A stretch of 7,345 bases of DNA from Dehalococcoidia bacterium (lineage in GTDB: Bacteria; Chloroflexota; Dehalococcoidia; UBA2979), in contig JABIST010000343.1 in assembly GCA_018700215.1 (NCBI GenBank), positions 1-7,345 of the forward strand, in the 5' to 3' direction. Under the pieces are notes generated by a model, which ran no database searches, was not told where the DNA came from, and saw nothing but the letters and a program-made list of their open reading frames with translations. Made by a program: the position numbers and the translations under genes. Positions 1 to 6,169 of the stretch are shown piece after piece. The first letter of the stretch is position 1, and each line of letters starts with the position of its first letter.

Positions 1-1207
1 CGGACCAGAGCGGCCTCGTGAAGATTGCGAGGAGGGCGGCGATCAGCGGCGGGGCGGTGAACCACTGCGGATCGAGTTCGGAAGCCCAGAGAATGGCGAC
101 GGCGGTGATGGTGGCGAGCACCGTGCCGGCGATGAGAGTCCATGACAATCGGATGGTGCGGTGGGCGACCAGGACGGCTGCGAACAGGAGTGCGTAGGTG
201 GCGGGGAGTTGCCAGTGCTCGTCGAACCCGTGGCCCGCGAACCGAGCGGCGAGGTGCGCGAAGAGGATCGAGAAGGTGGCGATGGCTGCTACCGGTAGGA
301 CGACGACGGGGCGCCAGCGTCGAGTGAGCTCGATGGTGGCGACGGCGGCGAGGACGAAGGCCATCCACCAGGCGGACCACCACTCGGCGGGGAGATCGAG
401 GGCGACGGCGAGTGAGGCCCCGGCGCTGAGCAGAGCGATGGCGGCAGGGATGGCGTAGAGGCGACCGAGGCGGCGGGCGACGAGGACGCCGTAGAAGACG
501 GTGCTGTAGACGGAGCCGCCGAACCAGACCCATGCGCCGGAGATGTCCTGGTCGCTGAGCACGGCGGTGTGGAGCAGGACGAAATTGAGCGGGGTGATGA
601 GCGCGCCGATGGCGAGGAAGACCGGGCCGGCCTCGCGGATACGTTGCCAGCGGCTGAAGAGCAGGCCGGCGACGATGAAGCCGGCGGTGTAGAGCACGAG
701 GATGGCGACCTGGAGGATGCCCGGGAAATCCTCGCCGCGACCGGTGACGAAGATGAGGGCGGAGACGACGAGCAGGAAGGCGCCGACGTAGAGCAGGACG
801 TCGGCCTGACGCCGGGCGGCCCATTCGCTAATCGAGAAGCTGGGGGCTGGTGGCGGCGCGGGAGCTATCGGTGATCGCGGTTGGGCGTCCTCCGGGGTGG
901 TCGGGAGTGCGGAGACGGGGATAGCAAGCACCTCGGGAGCCGGAGCCGGCTCGGGGGTTGGCTGGCTGAGGGCGGCGAGGCGGGCCTGGTAGTGGGATTG
1001 GAGGCGGGCGAAGGAGGTTTCGTTGATCAGGCCATCGGCTCGCCACTGCTGCATGGTGACGAGGAGAGCCTCTACCACCTCGGGGGTGTCGGCGAGCCCG
1101 GCGCGGGGCTGGGCTGCTCCGCAGGCGGGGCAGAAGTCGGCATCGTTCGGAACCAGCGCGCCGCAGGCTGCGCAATAGTGGGGGGCGCTGTCAGTGAGGT
1201 CGACGAT
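1..1207 (-). CDS. Zinc-ribbon multi-pass membrane protein, C-terminus off the left edge
   Basis: The frame stays open from an in-frame stop at 1211-1213 to the window edge, giving about 402 residues with the C-terminus missing. The N-terminus has a zinc ribbon, CAACG then CPACG (CxxC-x10-CxxC). A short helical stretch follows (EVVEALLVTMQQWRADGLIN), resembling the SHOCT-like helix often found beside such ribbons. Next is a Pro/Ala-rich linker of about 50 residues, then about ten hydrophobic segments beginning with DVLLYVGAFLLVVSALIFV. The architecture resembles DUF2157 or SCO7613-C-terminal-type membrane proteins, but that family assignment is from memory. Function is unknown. The start is uncertain: no ATG, GTG or TTG lies between the upstream stop and the first cysteine pair. 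I placed it at an ATC (1205-1207) because GAGGTGA lies just upstream. Conventional alternatives are GTG at 1078 and ATG at 1054, but both delete the zinc ribbon and lack a ribosome-binding site. Confidence 0.75.
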   Translation of the reverse strand, partial: MVDLTDSAPHYCAACGALVPNDADFCPACGAAQPRAGLADTPEVVEALLVTMQQWRADGLINETSFARLQSHYQARLAALSQPTPEPAPAPEVLAIPVSALPTTPEDAQPRSPIAPAPPPAPSFSISEWAARRQADVLLYVGAFLLVVSALIFVTGRGEDFPGILQVAILVLYTAGFIVAGLLFSRWQRIREAGPVFLAIGALITPLNFVLLHTAVLSDQDISGAWVWFGGSVYSTVFYGVLVARRLGRLYAIPAAIALLSAGASLAVALDLPAEWWSAWWMAFVLAAVATIELTRRWRPVVVLPVAAIATFSILFAHLAARFAGHGFDEHWQLPATYALLFAAVLVAHRTIRLSWTLIAGTVLATITAVAILWASELDPQWFTAPPLIAALLAIFTRPLWS

Positions 1208-1210
1208 AGG

Positions 1211-1217
1211 TCACCTC
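1211..1217 (-). promoter_or_regulatory. Shine-Dalgarno-like GAGGTGA before the zinc-ribbon membrane protein
   Basis: On the minus strand GAGGTGA is followed by CCT and then ATC. The GAGG core is six bases from the ATC, a normal spacing. It is the only good ribosome-binding sequence near the 5' end of this frame and is why I place the start at 1207 despite the non-standard codon. Confidence 0.45.
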
Positions 1218-1225
1218 GGTACAGA

Positions 1226-1257
1226 TGCAGCGGTCGTCGCTGCACCCGTCGTCGGGT
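1226..1257 (-). terminator. Two adjacent hairpins after the SDR gene, possible terminator
   Basis: Two perfect inverted repeats share one base. ACCCG/CGGGT with a 4-base loop lies at 1244-1257, and TGCAGCG/CGCTGCA with a 5-base loop lies at 1226-1244. They begin three bases after the SDR stop codon on the minus strand. No T-run follows, so this is not a canonical intrinsic terminator. It could protect the mRNA 3' end, act with Rho, or lie in the leader of the next gene. Confidence 0.4.
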
Positions 1258-1260
1258 CTG

Positions 1261-2070
1261 TTAGCGGAAGGGGCCTTTCAGCTCGATGCCGGCTTCGCGG
1301 AGGACGGGCTTATCGAAGAGCACGTTGCCAGTGTAGAGCGGGGGCTGTTCGCAGACCCAGACGGCGGCCTGGCCCATGTCGTCGGCGACCTCGAAGGTGA
1401 GGTCGGGGTTGTCGCGGTCGTTGGCGGCGTACTTGTTGCCGGGAGTGCGGACGCCGCCTTCGGGCGAGAGCACGTTCACGGAGATGTTGTCTTTCTGGAG
1501 CATGGCGGCCTGGCGCTGGGAGATGTGCTCCAGGCCGATCTTCTCGCCGCCGTAGAAGATATCTCCGGCGCGGGCCTGCTGATCCTCGGTATATGGCCCG
1601 GGGCCGAGCGGGATGGCGCCGACGGAGGAGATGTTGATGATGTGGCCACCGCCGGCGGCGCGCATGTGGGGGACGACTTCGCGCATGGAGAGGATGTAGG
1701 AGCGGAAGTTGACCTCGATGCTGAGGTTGATGTGGCGCTCCTGGACGGTCTCCAGGTTGCCGGGGACGAAGATGGCGGCGTTGTTGACGAGGATGTCGAG
1801 CTTGCCGCACTGATCGACGACTTCCTGGACGCAGGCTTTGATGCTCTCCGGGTCGCGCATGTTGATGACGACGGGGATGGCTTCGCCACCAGCGTCCTGG
1901 ATCTGCTTGACGACGGAGCCGATGGTGCCGGGGAGGCGCGGGTCTTTCTGCTCGATGGTGCGGGCGGCGACGGCGACCTTTGCGCCGGCGGCGGCGAGGT
2001 AGCGGGCGATATCGGCACCGATGCCGCGGCTGGCGCCGGCGACGAGTGCGACTTTGCCTTCGAGTGACAT
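1261..2070 (-). CDS. Short-chain dehydrogenase/reductase (SDR) family oxidoreductase
   Basis: This 269-residue protein is a classical-length SDR, a soluble NAD(P)-dependent oxidoreductase with a Rossmann fold. Visible motifs are the cofactor-binding glycine motif AGASRGIG (11-18), the structural NNAA (96-99), a catalytic serine in NISS (148/149), and the YxxxK pair as YGGEK (Tyr173, Lys177). The Ser-to-Tyr distance is about 24 residues against a usual 12-14, so the active-site loop carries an insertion around PLGPGPYTEDQQARAGD. YGGEK is also unlike the common YxASK. The substrate cannot be read from the sequence. The ATG is supported by GAGGAG seven bases upstream; the gene ends with TAA. It lies 80 bp after the DinB-fold gene on the same strand, possibly with its own promoter. 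Confidence 0.93.
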   Translation of the reverse strand: MSLEGKVALVAGASRGIGADIARYLAAAGAKVAVAARTIEQKDPRLPGTIGSVVKQIQDAGGEAIPVVINMRDPESIKACVQEVVDQCGKLDILVNNAAIFVPGNLETVQERHINLSIEVNFRSYILSMREVVPHMRAAGGGHIINISSVGAIPLGPGPYTEDQQARAGDIFYGGEKIGLEHISQRQAAMLQKDNISVNVLSPEGGVRTPGNKYAANDRDNPDLTFEVADDMGQAAVWVCEQPPLYTGNVLFDKPVLREAGIELKGPFR

Positions 2071-2111
2071 GAGGGGGCTCCTCGGTGGGTGCGAGTTGGG
2101 TCGAGGGCGGG

Positions 2112-2117
2112 ATGATA
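2112..2117 (-). promoter_or_regulatory. Candidate -10 element for the SDR gene
   Basis: On the minus strand TATCAT (5 of 6 to TATAAT) lies 41 bases before the SDR start codon. No convincing -35 hexamer is found 16-18 bases upstream. This is a weak prediction. Confidence 0.25.
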
Positions 2118-2130
2118 GCGGACGTTGTTC

Positions 2131-2151
2131 GCCCTCGGGGGACGCGAGGGC
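2131..2151 (-). terminator. Hairpin at the stop codon of the DinB-fold gene, possible terminator
   Basis: A perfect 7-bp inverted repeat, GCCCTCG and CGAGGGC around a 7-base loop, starts at the last base of the TAG stop codon. The stem is GC-rich, but no T-run follows on the minus strand. It may terminate weakly or stabilise the 3' end. Confidence 0.35.
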
Positions 2152-2675
2152 TAGGGAGCGGCTGCGGCGGAGACGGGCGGCAACCCTTGCATGCCGCGCA
2201 GCCAGTTGATCTCGCCTCGGTGGCTGCTGAAGTGGCCGAACATGTGGGTGGAGATGCTGCTGCCGAGCTTCTCCACGCGGTCGCCGAGGGTGATTTCGCG
2301 ATCGAGGTCATCGGCGGTCATGCCATCGAGGAACTCGGCGGTGGCGGCCCAGACGGCGTCGACGTACTCGAAGAAGGCGTCTTTGTCGGTGAGGCGGATC
2401 TTCTGGGCGTCTTCGTCGGACATGCCGATGAACGGGTCTGTGGCGGAGAGGCCGGTTCGATTGGCCCATTCCTCATTCCAGAGCACGTCCGTCTGGCGGT
2501 AGCGGTTCTGCACGAGGTTGTCTTCGATACGCGCGGTGTGCCAGAGGCACCAGGCGATGGAGTGGCTGCCATCCTCAGGTACGAAGTGGAGCTGCTCATC
2601 GGTGGCGTTGCGAGCATCAACGTAGGTGCGGTGGGCGAAGTTGAGGTTTTCCTTGAGCATGTCGAGCGCGTCCAT
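2151..2675 (-). CDS. DinB/YfiT-superfamily four-helix metal-binding protein
   Basis: This 174-residue protein matches the DinB (DUF664/YfiT) four-helix-bundle superfamily in length and motif placement. The predicted metal triad is His46 in WHTARIEDN near the end of the first helical region, with His148 and His152 in the C-terminal HMFGHFSSHRGEI. The last motif corresponds to the family's HxxxHxGQ(I), here with Glu in place of Gln. Members include thiol-dependent S-transferases and many uncharacterised proteins. They are unrelated to the DinB DNA polymerase despite the name. I cannot assign a substrate. The ATG has GAGGA six bases upstream; the stop is TAG. It follows priA by about 100 bp on the same strand, in a gap with no clear promoter, so it could be read through from priA. 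Confidence 0.88.
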   Translation of the reverse strand: MDALDMLKENLNFAHRTYVDARNATDEQLHFVPEDGSHSIAWCLWHTARIEDNLVQNRYRQTDVLWNEEWANRTGLSATDPFIGMSDEDAQKIRLTDKDAFFEYVDAVWAATAEFLDGMTADDLDREITLGDRVEKLGSSISTHMFGHFSSHRGEINWLRGMQGLPPVSAAAAP

Positions 2676-2746
2676 AGTGGGTCCTCGTTCGTAGGTTCAC
2701 TGTGCAGGTTGGCGGGCCGTGAGCCTACGCGTCCGGGGTCACGAGT

Positions 2747-2764
2747 GCGATCCCGCCGGGTCGC
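2747..2764 (-). terminator. Weak hairpin downstream of priA
   Basis: GCGA-T-CCC/GGG-TCGC forms a 7-bp stem with one bulged base and a 3-base loop, 16 bases after the priA stop codon. It lacks a T-run. I list it because it is the only sizeable inverted repeat in the priA-DinB gap. Confidence 0.2.
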
Positions 2765-2779
2765 CTGCTCTCGGTAGGG

Positions 2780-5566
2780 CTAACCGACGAGGAGCGGGTC
2801 GACATCGACGGACCAGCCGACGGGGAGGGCTTCCTGGAGGTCACCGACGAGGGCGGCGGGGTCGTCGCCGAAGACGAGGATTTGGAGGCGGTGGCGACCT
2901 CGGAGGCGGGCGATCGCGGGTGGGGTGGGACCGGTGACGACGATGTTGGGGTAGGAGGGAGCACGGTCGCGGATTTCGCCGGCGAGGCGGTGCGCTTCCT
3001 CGGCGACGTAGGGGAGGCTGGGGTGGCTGAACTGGAGGCGGACGAGACGGGTGTAAGGCGGGTAGCCGTGTTCGGCGCGCCAGCGGAGCTCGTCTTCAAA
3101 GAAGCGGTCCGGGTCCTGGGCCGCGGCGGCGATGATGGCGGGGTGGTCCGGCTGGAGGGTCTGGATGATGACGCGGCCATCGCGCTCAGCTCGACCGGCT
3201 CGACCGGCGACCTGGACGAGGAGTTGGAAGGTGCGCTCACCAGCTCGGAAGTCGCCTTCGCGGAGTGAGTAGTCGGCGAGGACGACGCCGACGAGGGTGA
3301 CGTCCGGGAGGTCGAGGCCTTTGGCGACCATCTGGGTGCCGACGAGGACATCGGCTTCGTGGTCCATGAACTGGCGGAGTTTGGCTTCGTGATCTTCAAC
3401 GGAGCGGGTGGTGTCGCGGTCCCAGCGGACGACGCGGGTGGTGGGGAAGTGGCGGCGGACTTCGGCTTCGACTTGCTGGGTGCCGGCGCTGACGGGTCTC
3501 AGGCTCTGGCCGCAGCCTGATTCGTCGCAGCGCTGAGGGAAGGGGCGGCCGCGGCCACACTGGTGGCAGACGAGGCGTTCGCGGCCATCAGGCTCGCGGT
3601 GGACGGAGAGGGCGACATCGCAGGAAGAGCAGGCGGGGGAGTGGCCGCGGTTGCAGAGGAGGAAGGCGGAGAAGCCGCGGCGGTTGAGGAAGAGGATGGC
3701 CTGCTCTTCGCGATCGAGGGTGTTGCCGAGCGCCTCGACGAGTTCGGGGGAGAAGAGCTGGCGTGCACCGCGCATATCGACGAGTTCGACCGGGGGGAGG
3801 TCTTCGACGGGCCAGAGTTGTGAGCTGCCGTCTGGCTGGACGACGGGGCGGATGCGGTTGGGGAGATCGAGGCGGGTGAGTGCGCCGGATTCGGCGGCGA
3901 CCCAGCGTTCGGCATCGGGGGTGGCGGAGCCGAGGACGACGGCGGCGCCAGATTGGCGGCCGAGTTCGAGGGCAACGGTGCGGGCGTCGTAGCGCGGGGC
4001 GGGGTCGGACTGCTTGTAGGTCCACTCGTGGGCTTCATCGATGACGATCAGACCGAGGTCCGGCTGCGGGGCGAAGACGGCGGAGCGTGAGCCGATGACG
4101 ACGTCGTAGTCGCCGTTGGCGGTGGCGTGCCACTCATCGAAGGCTTCGCCGAGGGTGAGGCCAGAGTGGAGGACGCCGACGCGACCGGGGAAGCGTTCGG
4201 CGAAGCGGCGGACGGTCTGGGGGGTGAGGGCGATTTCGGGAACGAGGACGATGCCGCGTTTGCCCTGCGCGACGGTGTGGCGGAGGGAGTCCAGATAGAC
4301 CTCGGTCTTGCCGGAGCCAGTGACGCCGTGGAGGACGAAGCCGGTGCCGTCCGCGCGATCGACGGCGGAACAGATTGCGGAGGCGGCCTCATGCTGGGCG
4401 CCGATCAGTTGAACGGGTGGGCGGCGGACGACCTGGAGGTCGCGGAGCGGGTCGCGACGATCGAGCACTTCCTCGACCGCGACGAGGCCGCGAGCGACGA
4501 GGCGGCGGACGCCATCGCGGGTGGCGCTGCCGAGGTCGCTGGAGAGGGCGCGGAGATCGAGGGTGGGGCTGGCTTCGACTGTGTCGTTCGGAGCAAGAGC
4601 GGCGAGGCGCTCGATGACGGTGACGGCGGCCTGGTCCGCGAGGCCGCGGGAGAGTTGGCGGAGGAGACGGGCGACCTCGTCTTCGTCGACAGCGAGGTGG
4701 ACATCGTCTTTGGGGTGGTCGCCGTCCTTCGTGAGAACGCCTGCCTCGATCAGGGTTTCGACGGCGGGGGCGCCGCGGGCCTCTTTGGCGAGGAAGTCGA
4801 AGGGGAGCGGGCCATCGGCGGCGACGAGGGCGCGGAGGGCGCGGCCGCGTCGGGAGGAGCGACGGCCCTCGATGGCGTCGGCGGCGGAGAGAGCCTCCTC
4901 GGGGGTGACGATGAGGCGAACGACTTCGGCGATGCGGGCGCGGCCGCGGGGGCGCTGGAGTTGGTAGTGACGTTCGGCCAGTCCTCGGCGGATCAGGATG
5001 CGGAGGGCAGCGTCGAAGCCGCGGGCGGGGAGCTGGGATTGGATGGCGCGCTTGAGGGCAGCCTGCTCCTGGGGTTCGTCGGTGAGTGAGTTGTAGAGGA
5101 TGAGCTGGCGTTCGGAGAGCGCCTCGGGATCGGTGGCGTCGCCGGGAGCGAGCTGAGCGGAGTTGGGCGCGCGCACAAGGAAGGTCTCGGGACGTTCGCC
5201 GGCGCCGGGGGGGAGGAAGAGGGCGTGCGCCTCCCAGGGCGGGGTGAGGTAGTAGCGCTGGAGCCAGTCGGCAAGCTGCATGCGGTCCGGGGTGACGCGT
5301 GGGGCGCCCTCGATGGCTGGTTCGAGCGGACGGACCTCGGAAGGGTCGTAGCCGGGGGTGTCGAGCGGACCATCGATGACGATGCCCTGGAGGGTCTGGC
5401 GGCCGAAGGGGGCGTGGACGACCTCGCCAGGCGCGATGTCGCGATCGATCGGTACGGCGTAGGAGAAGGTGAGGAAGGTGGGGCGGCCGGAGTTGACGGC
5501 AACGCGGACGTAGCGGGCGCGGCCCTCAATGGCAGGATCGCGGGGCTCAGCATTGGAGGGCGTCAT
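2780..5566 (-). CDS. priA: Primosomal protein N' (PriA), replication-restart helicase
   Basis: PriA recognises stalled forks and D-loops and reloads the replicative helicase. The 928 residues show an N-terminal 3'-DNA-end-binding domain (about 19-125), a long middle region with winged-helix-like segments (about 150-375), and a superfamily 2 helicase core. Core motifs are Walker A GVTGSGKT (414-421), DEAH (510-513) in VIDEAHEWTYKQ where PriA usually has DEEH, GSATPD (546-551), GTQMVAKGLD (743-752) and QVAGRAGR (785-792). The inserted zinc module has Cys638, 646, 649, 667, 670, 680 and 685. The family norm is eight; the second cysteine of the first CxxC is absent and the last pair is CX4C. The protein is about 200 residues longer than E. 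coli PriA (732), with the extra length before the helicase. The ATG lacks a Shine-Dalgarno sequence. A LexA-type operator and -10 box lie directly upstream. Confidence 0.96.
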   Translation of the reverse strand: MTPSNAEPRDPAIEGRARYVRVAVNSGRPTFLTFSYAVPIDRDIAPGEVVHAPFGRQTLQGIVIDGPLDTPGYDPSEVRPLEPAIEGAPRVTPDRMQLADWLQRYYLTPPWEAHALFLPPGAGERPETFLVRAPNSAQLAPGDATDPEALSERQLILYNSLTDEPQEQAALKRAIQSQLPARGFDAALRILIRRGLAERHYQLQRPRGRARIAEVVRLIVTPEEALSAADAIEGRRSSRRGRALRALVAADGPLPFDFLAKEARGAPAVETLIEAGVLTKDGDHPKDDVHLAVDEDEVARLLRQLSRGLADQAAVTVIERLAALAPNDTVEASPTLDLRALSSDLGSATRDGVRRLVARGLVAVEEVLDRRDPLRDLQVVRRPPVQLIGAQHEAASAICSAVDRADGTGFVLHGVTGSGKTEVYLDSLRHTVAQGKRGIVLVPEIALTPQTVRRFAERFPGRVGVLHSGLTLGEAFDEWHATANGDYDVVIGSRSAVFAPQPDLGLIVIDEAHEWTYKQSDPAPRYDARTVALELGRQSGAAVVLGSATPDAERWVAAESGALTRLDLPNRIRPVVQPDGSSQLWPVEDLPPVELVDMRGARQLFSPELVEALGNTLDREEQAILFLNRRGFSAFLLCNRGHSPACSSCDVALSVHREPDGRERLVCHQCGRGRPFPQRCDESGCGQSLRPVSAGTQQVEAEVRRHFPTTRVVRWDRDTTRSVEDHEAKLRQFMDHEADVLVGTQMVAKGLDLPDVTLVGVVLADYSLREGDFRAGERTFQLLVQVAGRAGRAERDGRVIIQTLQPDHPAIIAAAAQDPDRFFEDELRWRAEHGYPPYTRLVRLQFSHPSLPYVAEEAHRLAGEIRDRAPSYPNIVVTGPTPPAIARLRGRHRLQILVFGDDPAALVGDLQEALPVGWSVDVDPLLVG

Positions 5567-5575
5567 GATGGCGCC

Positions 5576-5581
5576 ATCATA
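5576..5581 (-). promoter_or_regulatory. -10 element of priA, possibly leaderless
   Basis: On the minus strand TATGAT (5 of 6 to TATAAT) ends nine bases before the priA ATG. A start site seven bases downstream would be the A at 5569, leaving a three-base leader. No ribosome-binding sequence precedes priA, unlike the other complete genes here, which agrees with a leaderless mRNA. No good -35 hexamer is visible. Confidence 0.5.
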
Positions 5582-5595
5582 CGAACAACAGTTCG
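5582..5595. promoter_or_regulatory. LexA (SOS-box-like) operator upstream of priA
   Basis: CGAACAACAGTTCG is a perfect dyad of CGAAC and GTTCG around four bases. It matches the GAAC-N4-GTTC core bound by LexA in Gram-positive bacteria and some Chloroflexota. Its edge touches the TATGAT -10 element and lies 15 bases before the priA start codon, a position where a bound repressor would block RNA polymerase. It is the only GAAC-N4-GTTC match I found in the window. That LexA binds here is inferred. Confidence 0.6.
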
Positions 5596-5637
5596 CCTAT
5601 GGGGTGCGATGTGGAGAACGGGTCTAGGAAACTCGCG

Positions 5638-5720
5638 CCTAACGGCGGCAATCCAAAGATGCCTAGCGGCAGCAATCCAAGGATGCCTAGCGGCGGCAAT
5701 CCGAGGATGCCTAGCGGCGG
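5638..5720. repeat. Three 24-bp tandem repeats plus a partial copy overlapping the rplS 3' end
   Basis: Units of the form CCTAGCGGCGGCAATCC followed by GAGGATG occupy 5638-5661, 5662-5685 and 5686-5709. They differ from each other at only a few positions. A partial fourth copy (CCTAGCGGCGG, 5710-5720) contains the rplS stop codon and its last Arg codons. On the minus strand each unit can fold into a small hairpin, GGCATC-loop-GATTGCC, with one bulged T. Every unit carries a TAG or TAA in the rplS frame. Most differences between units fall in the hairpin loop (CTCG, CTTG, TTTG). Function is unknown. Confidence 0.85.
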
Positions 5721-6052
5721 GCTTCCTTGATGCGAGCGGCGCGACCGGTGAGGCCACGGAGATAGTAGAGGCGGGAACGGCGGACTCGGCCCTTGCGGGT
5801 GACCTCGATGGTCTCGAGTCGCGGGCTGTTGAAGGGGAAGGTGCGCTCGACGCCGATGCCGGAAGTAACGCGGCGAACGGTGAAGTTGGCGGCGGCACCT
5901 TTCTTGACACGGATCACCGTGCCCTCGAAGGCCTGAAGACGCTCACGAGCGCCCTCGACCACGCGGATCTGGACGCGGACGTTGTCGCCAGCGCCGAAGT
6001 CTGGGAAGTCGGACTTGGGGGCCTGCGCGAAATCGCGGAGGTTAACTGCCAT
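5711..6052 (-). CDS. rplS: 50S ribosomal protein L19
   Basis: L19 lies at the interface of the large and small ribosomal subunits. The protein is basic, 113 residues from the chosen start, and shows the family signatures throughout: the region around FGAGDNVRVQIRVVEG, RLQAFEGTVIRVKKG, then SGIGVERTFPFNSPRLETIEV and the basic C-terminal region RRSRLYYLRGLTGRAARIKE. Two in-frame ATGs are possible, at 6058 and 6052. I chose 6052 because GGTGAG lies seven to eight bases before it, whereas it would abut the ATG at 6058 with no spacing; the longer form adds only Met-Ala. The gene lies 117 bp downstream of trmD, the usual partner. A candidate promoter lies in the gap. The stop codon sits in the first partial copy of a 24-bp tandem repeat. 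Confidence 0.96.
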   Translation of the reverse strand: MAVNLRDFAQAPKSDFPDFGAGDNVRVQIRVVEGARERLQAFEGTVIRVKKGAAANFTVRRVTSGIGVERTFPFNSPRLETIEVTRKGRVRRSRLYYLRGLTGRAARIKEARR

Positions 6053-6097
6053 GGCCATCTCACCGTGTTGAAGAAGTCTGGTTTGTGCGGAAGAGGG

Positions 6098-6127
6098 AGT
6101 TTAGCGGTGGGCGCGGTGTTGCGTCGA
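6098..6127 (-). promoter_or_regulatory. Candidate promoter for rplS
   Basis: On the minus strand TCGACG (6122-6127; 4 of 6 to TTGACA) is separated by 18 bases from TAAACT (6098-6103; 4 of 6 to TATAAT). Transcription would begin near 6091, giving a leader of about 39 bases. It would let rplS be made in excess of trmD, as is known for these genes in E. coli. Confidence 0.35.
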
Positions 6128-6169
6128 GCGGGGGAATGCGGGGAATCGCGGAATTACGTCAGGTGTCAT

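Noticed and set aside
1225..2067. Long plus-strand open frame opposite the SDR gene
   Set aside because: It is the antisense shadow of a well-supported SDR; its Asp/Gly/Ala/Val-rich product is typical of reverse frames in GC-rich DNA.
2119..2131. Second LexA-like dyad (CGGAC-GTT-GTTCG) before the SDR gene, also next to a -10-like TATCAT
   Set aside because: The spacer is three bases instead of four and one half-site is mismatched; LexA needs the correct half-site spacing.
4127..5089. 320-codon plus-strand frame opposite priA
   Set aside because: The Glu/Gly/Ala-rich product has no motif and is fully antisense to PriA.
5563..5910. Minus-strand frame with 8-residue ARHPWIAA-like repeats
   Set aside because: It overlaps rplS in another frame and the peptide repeat follows from a DNA repeat whose length is divisible by three; no start signal or homology supports it.
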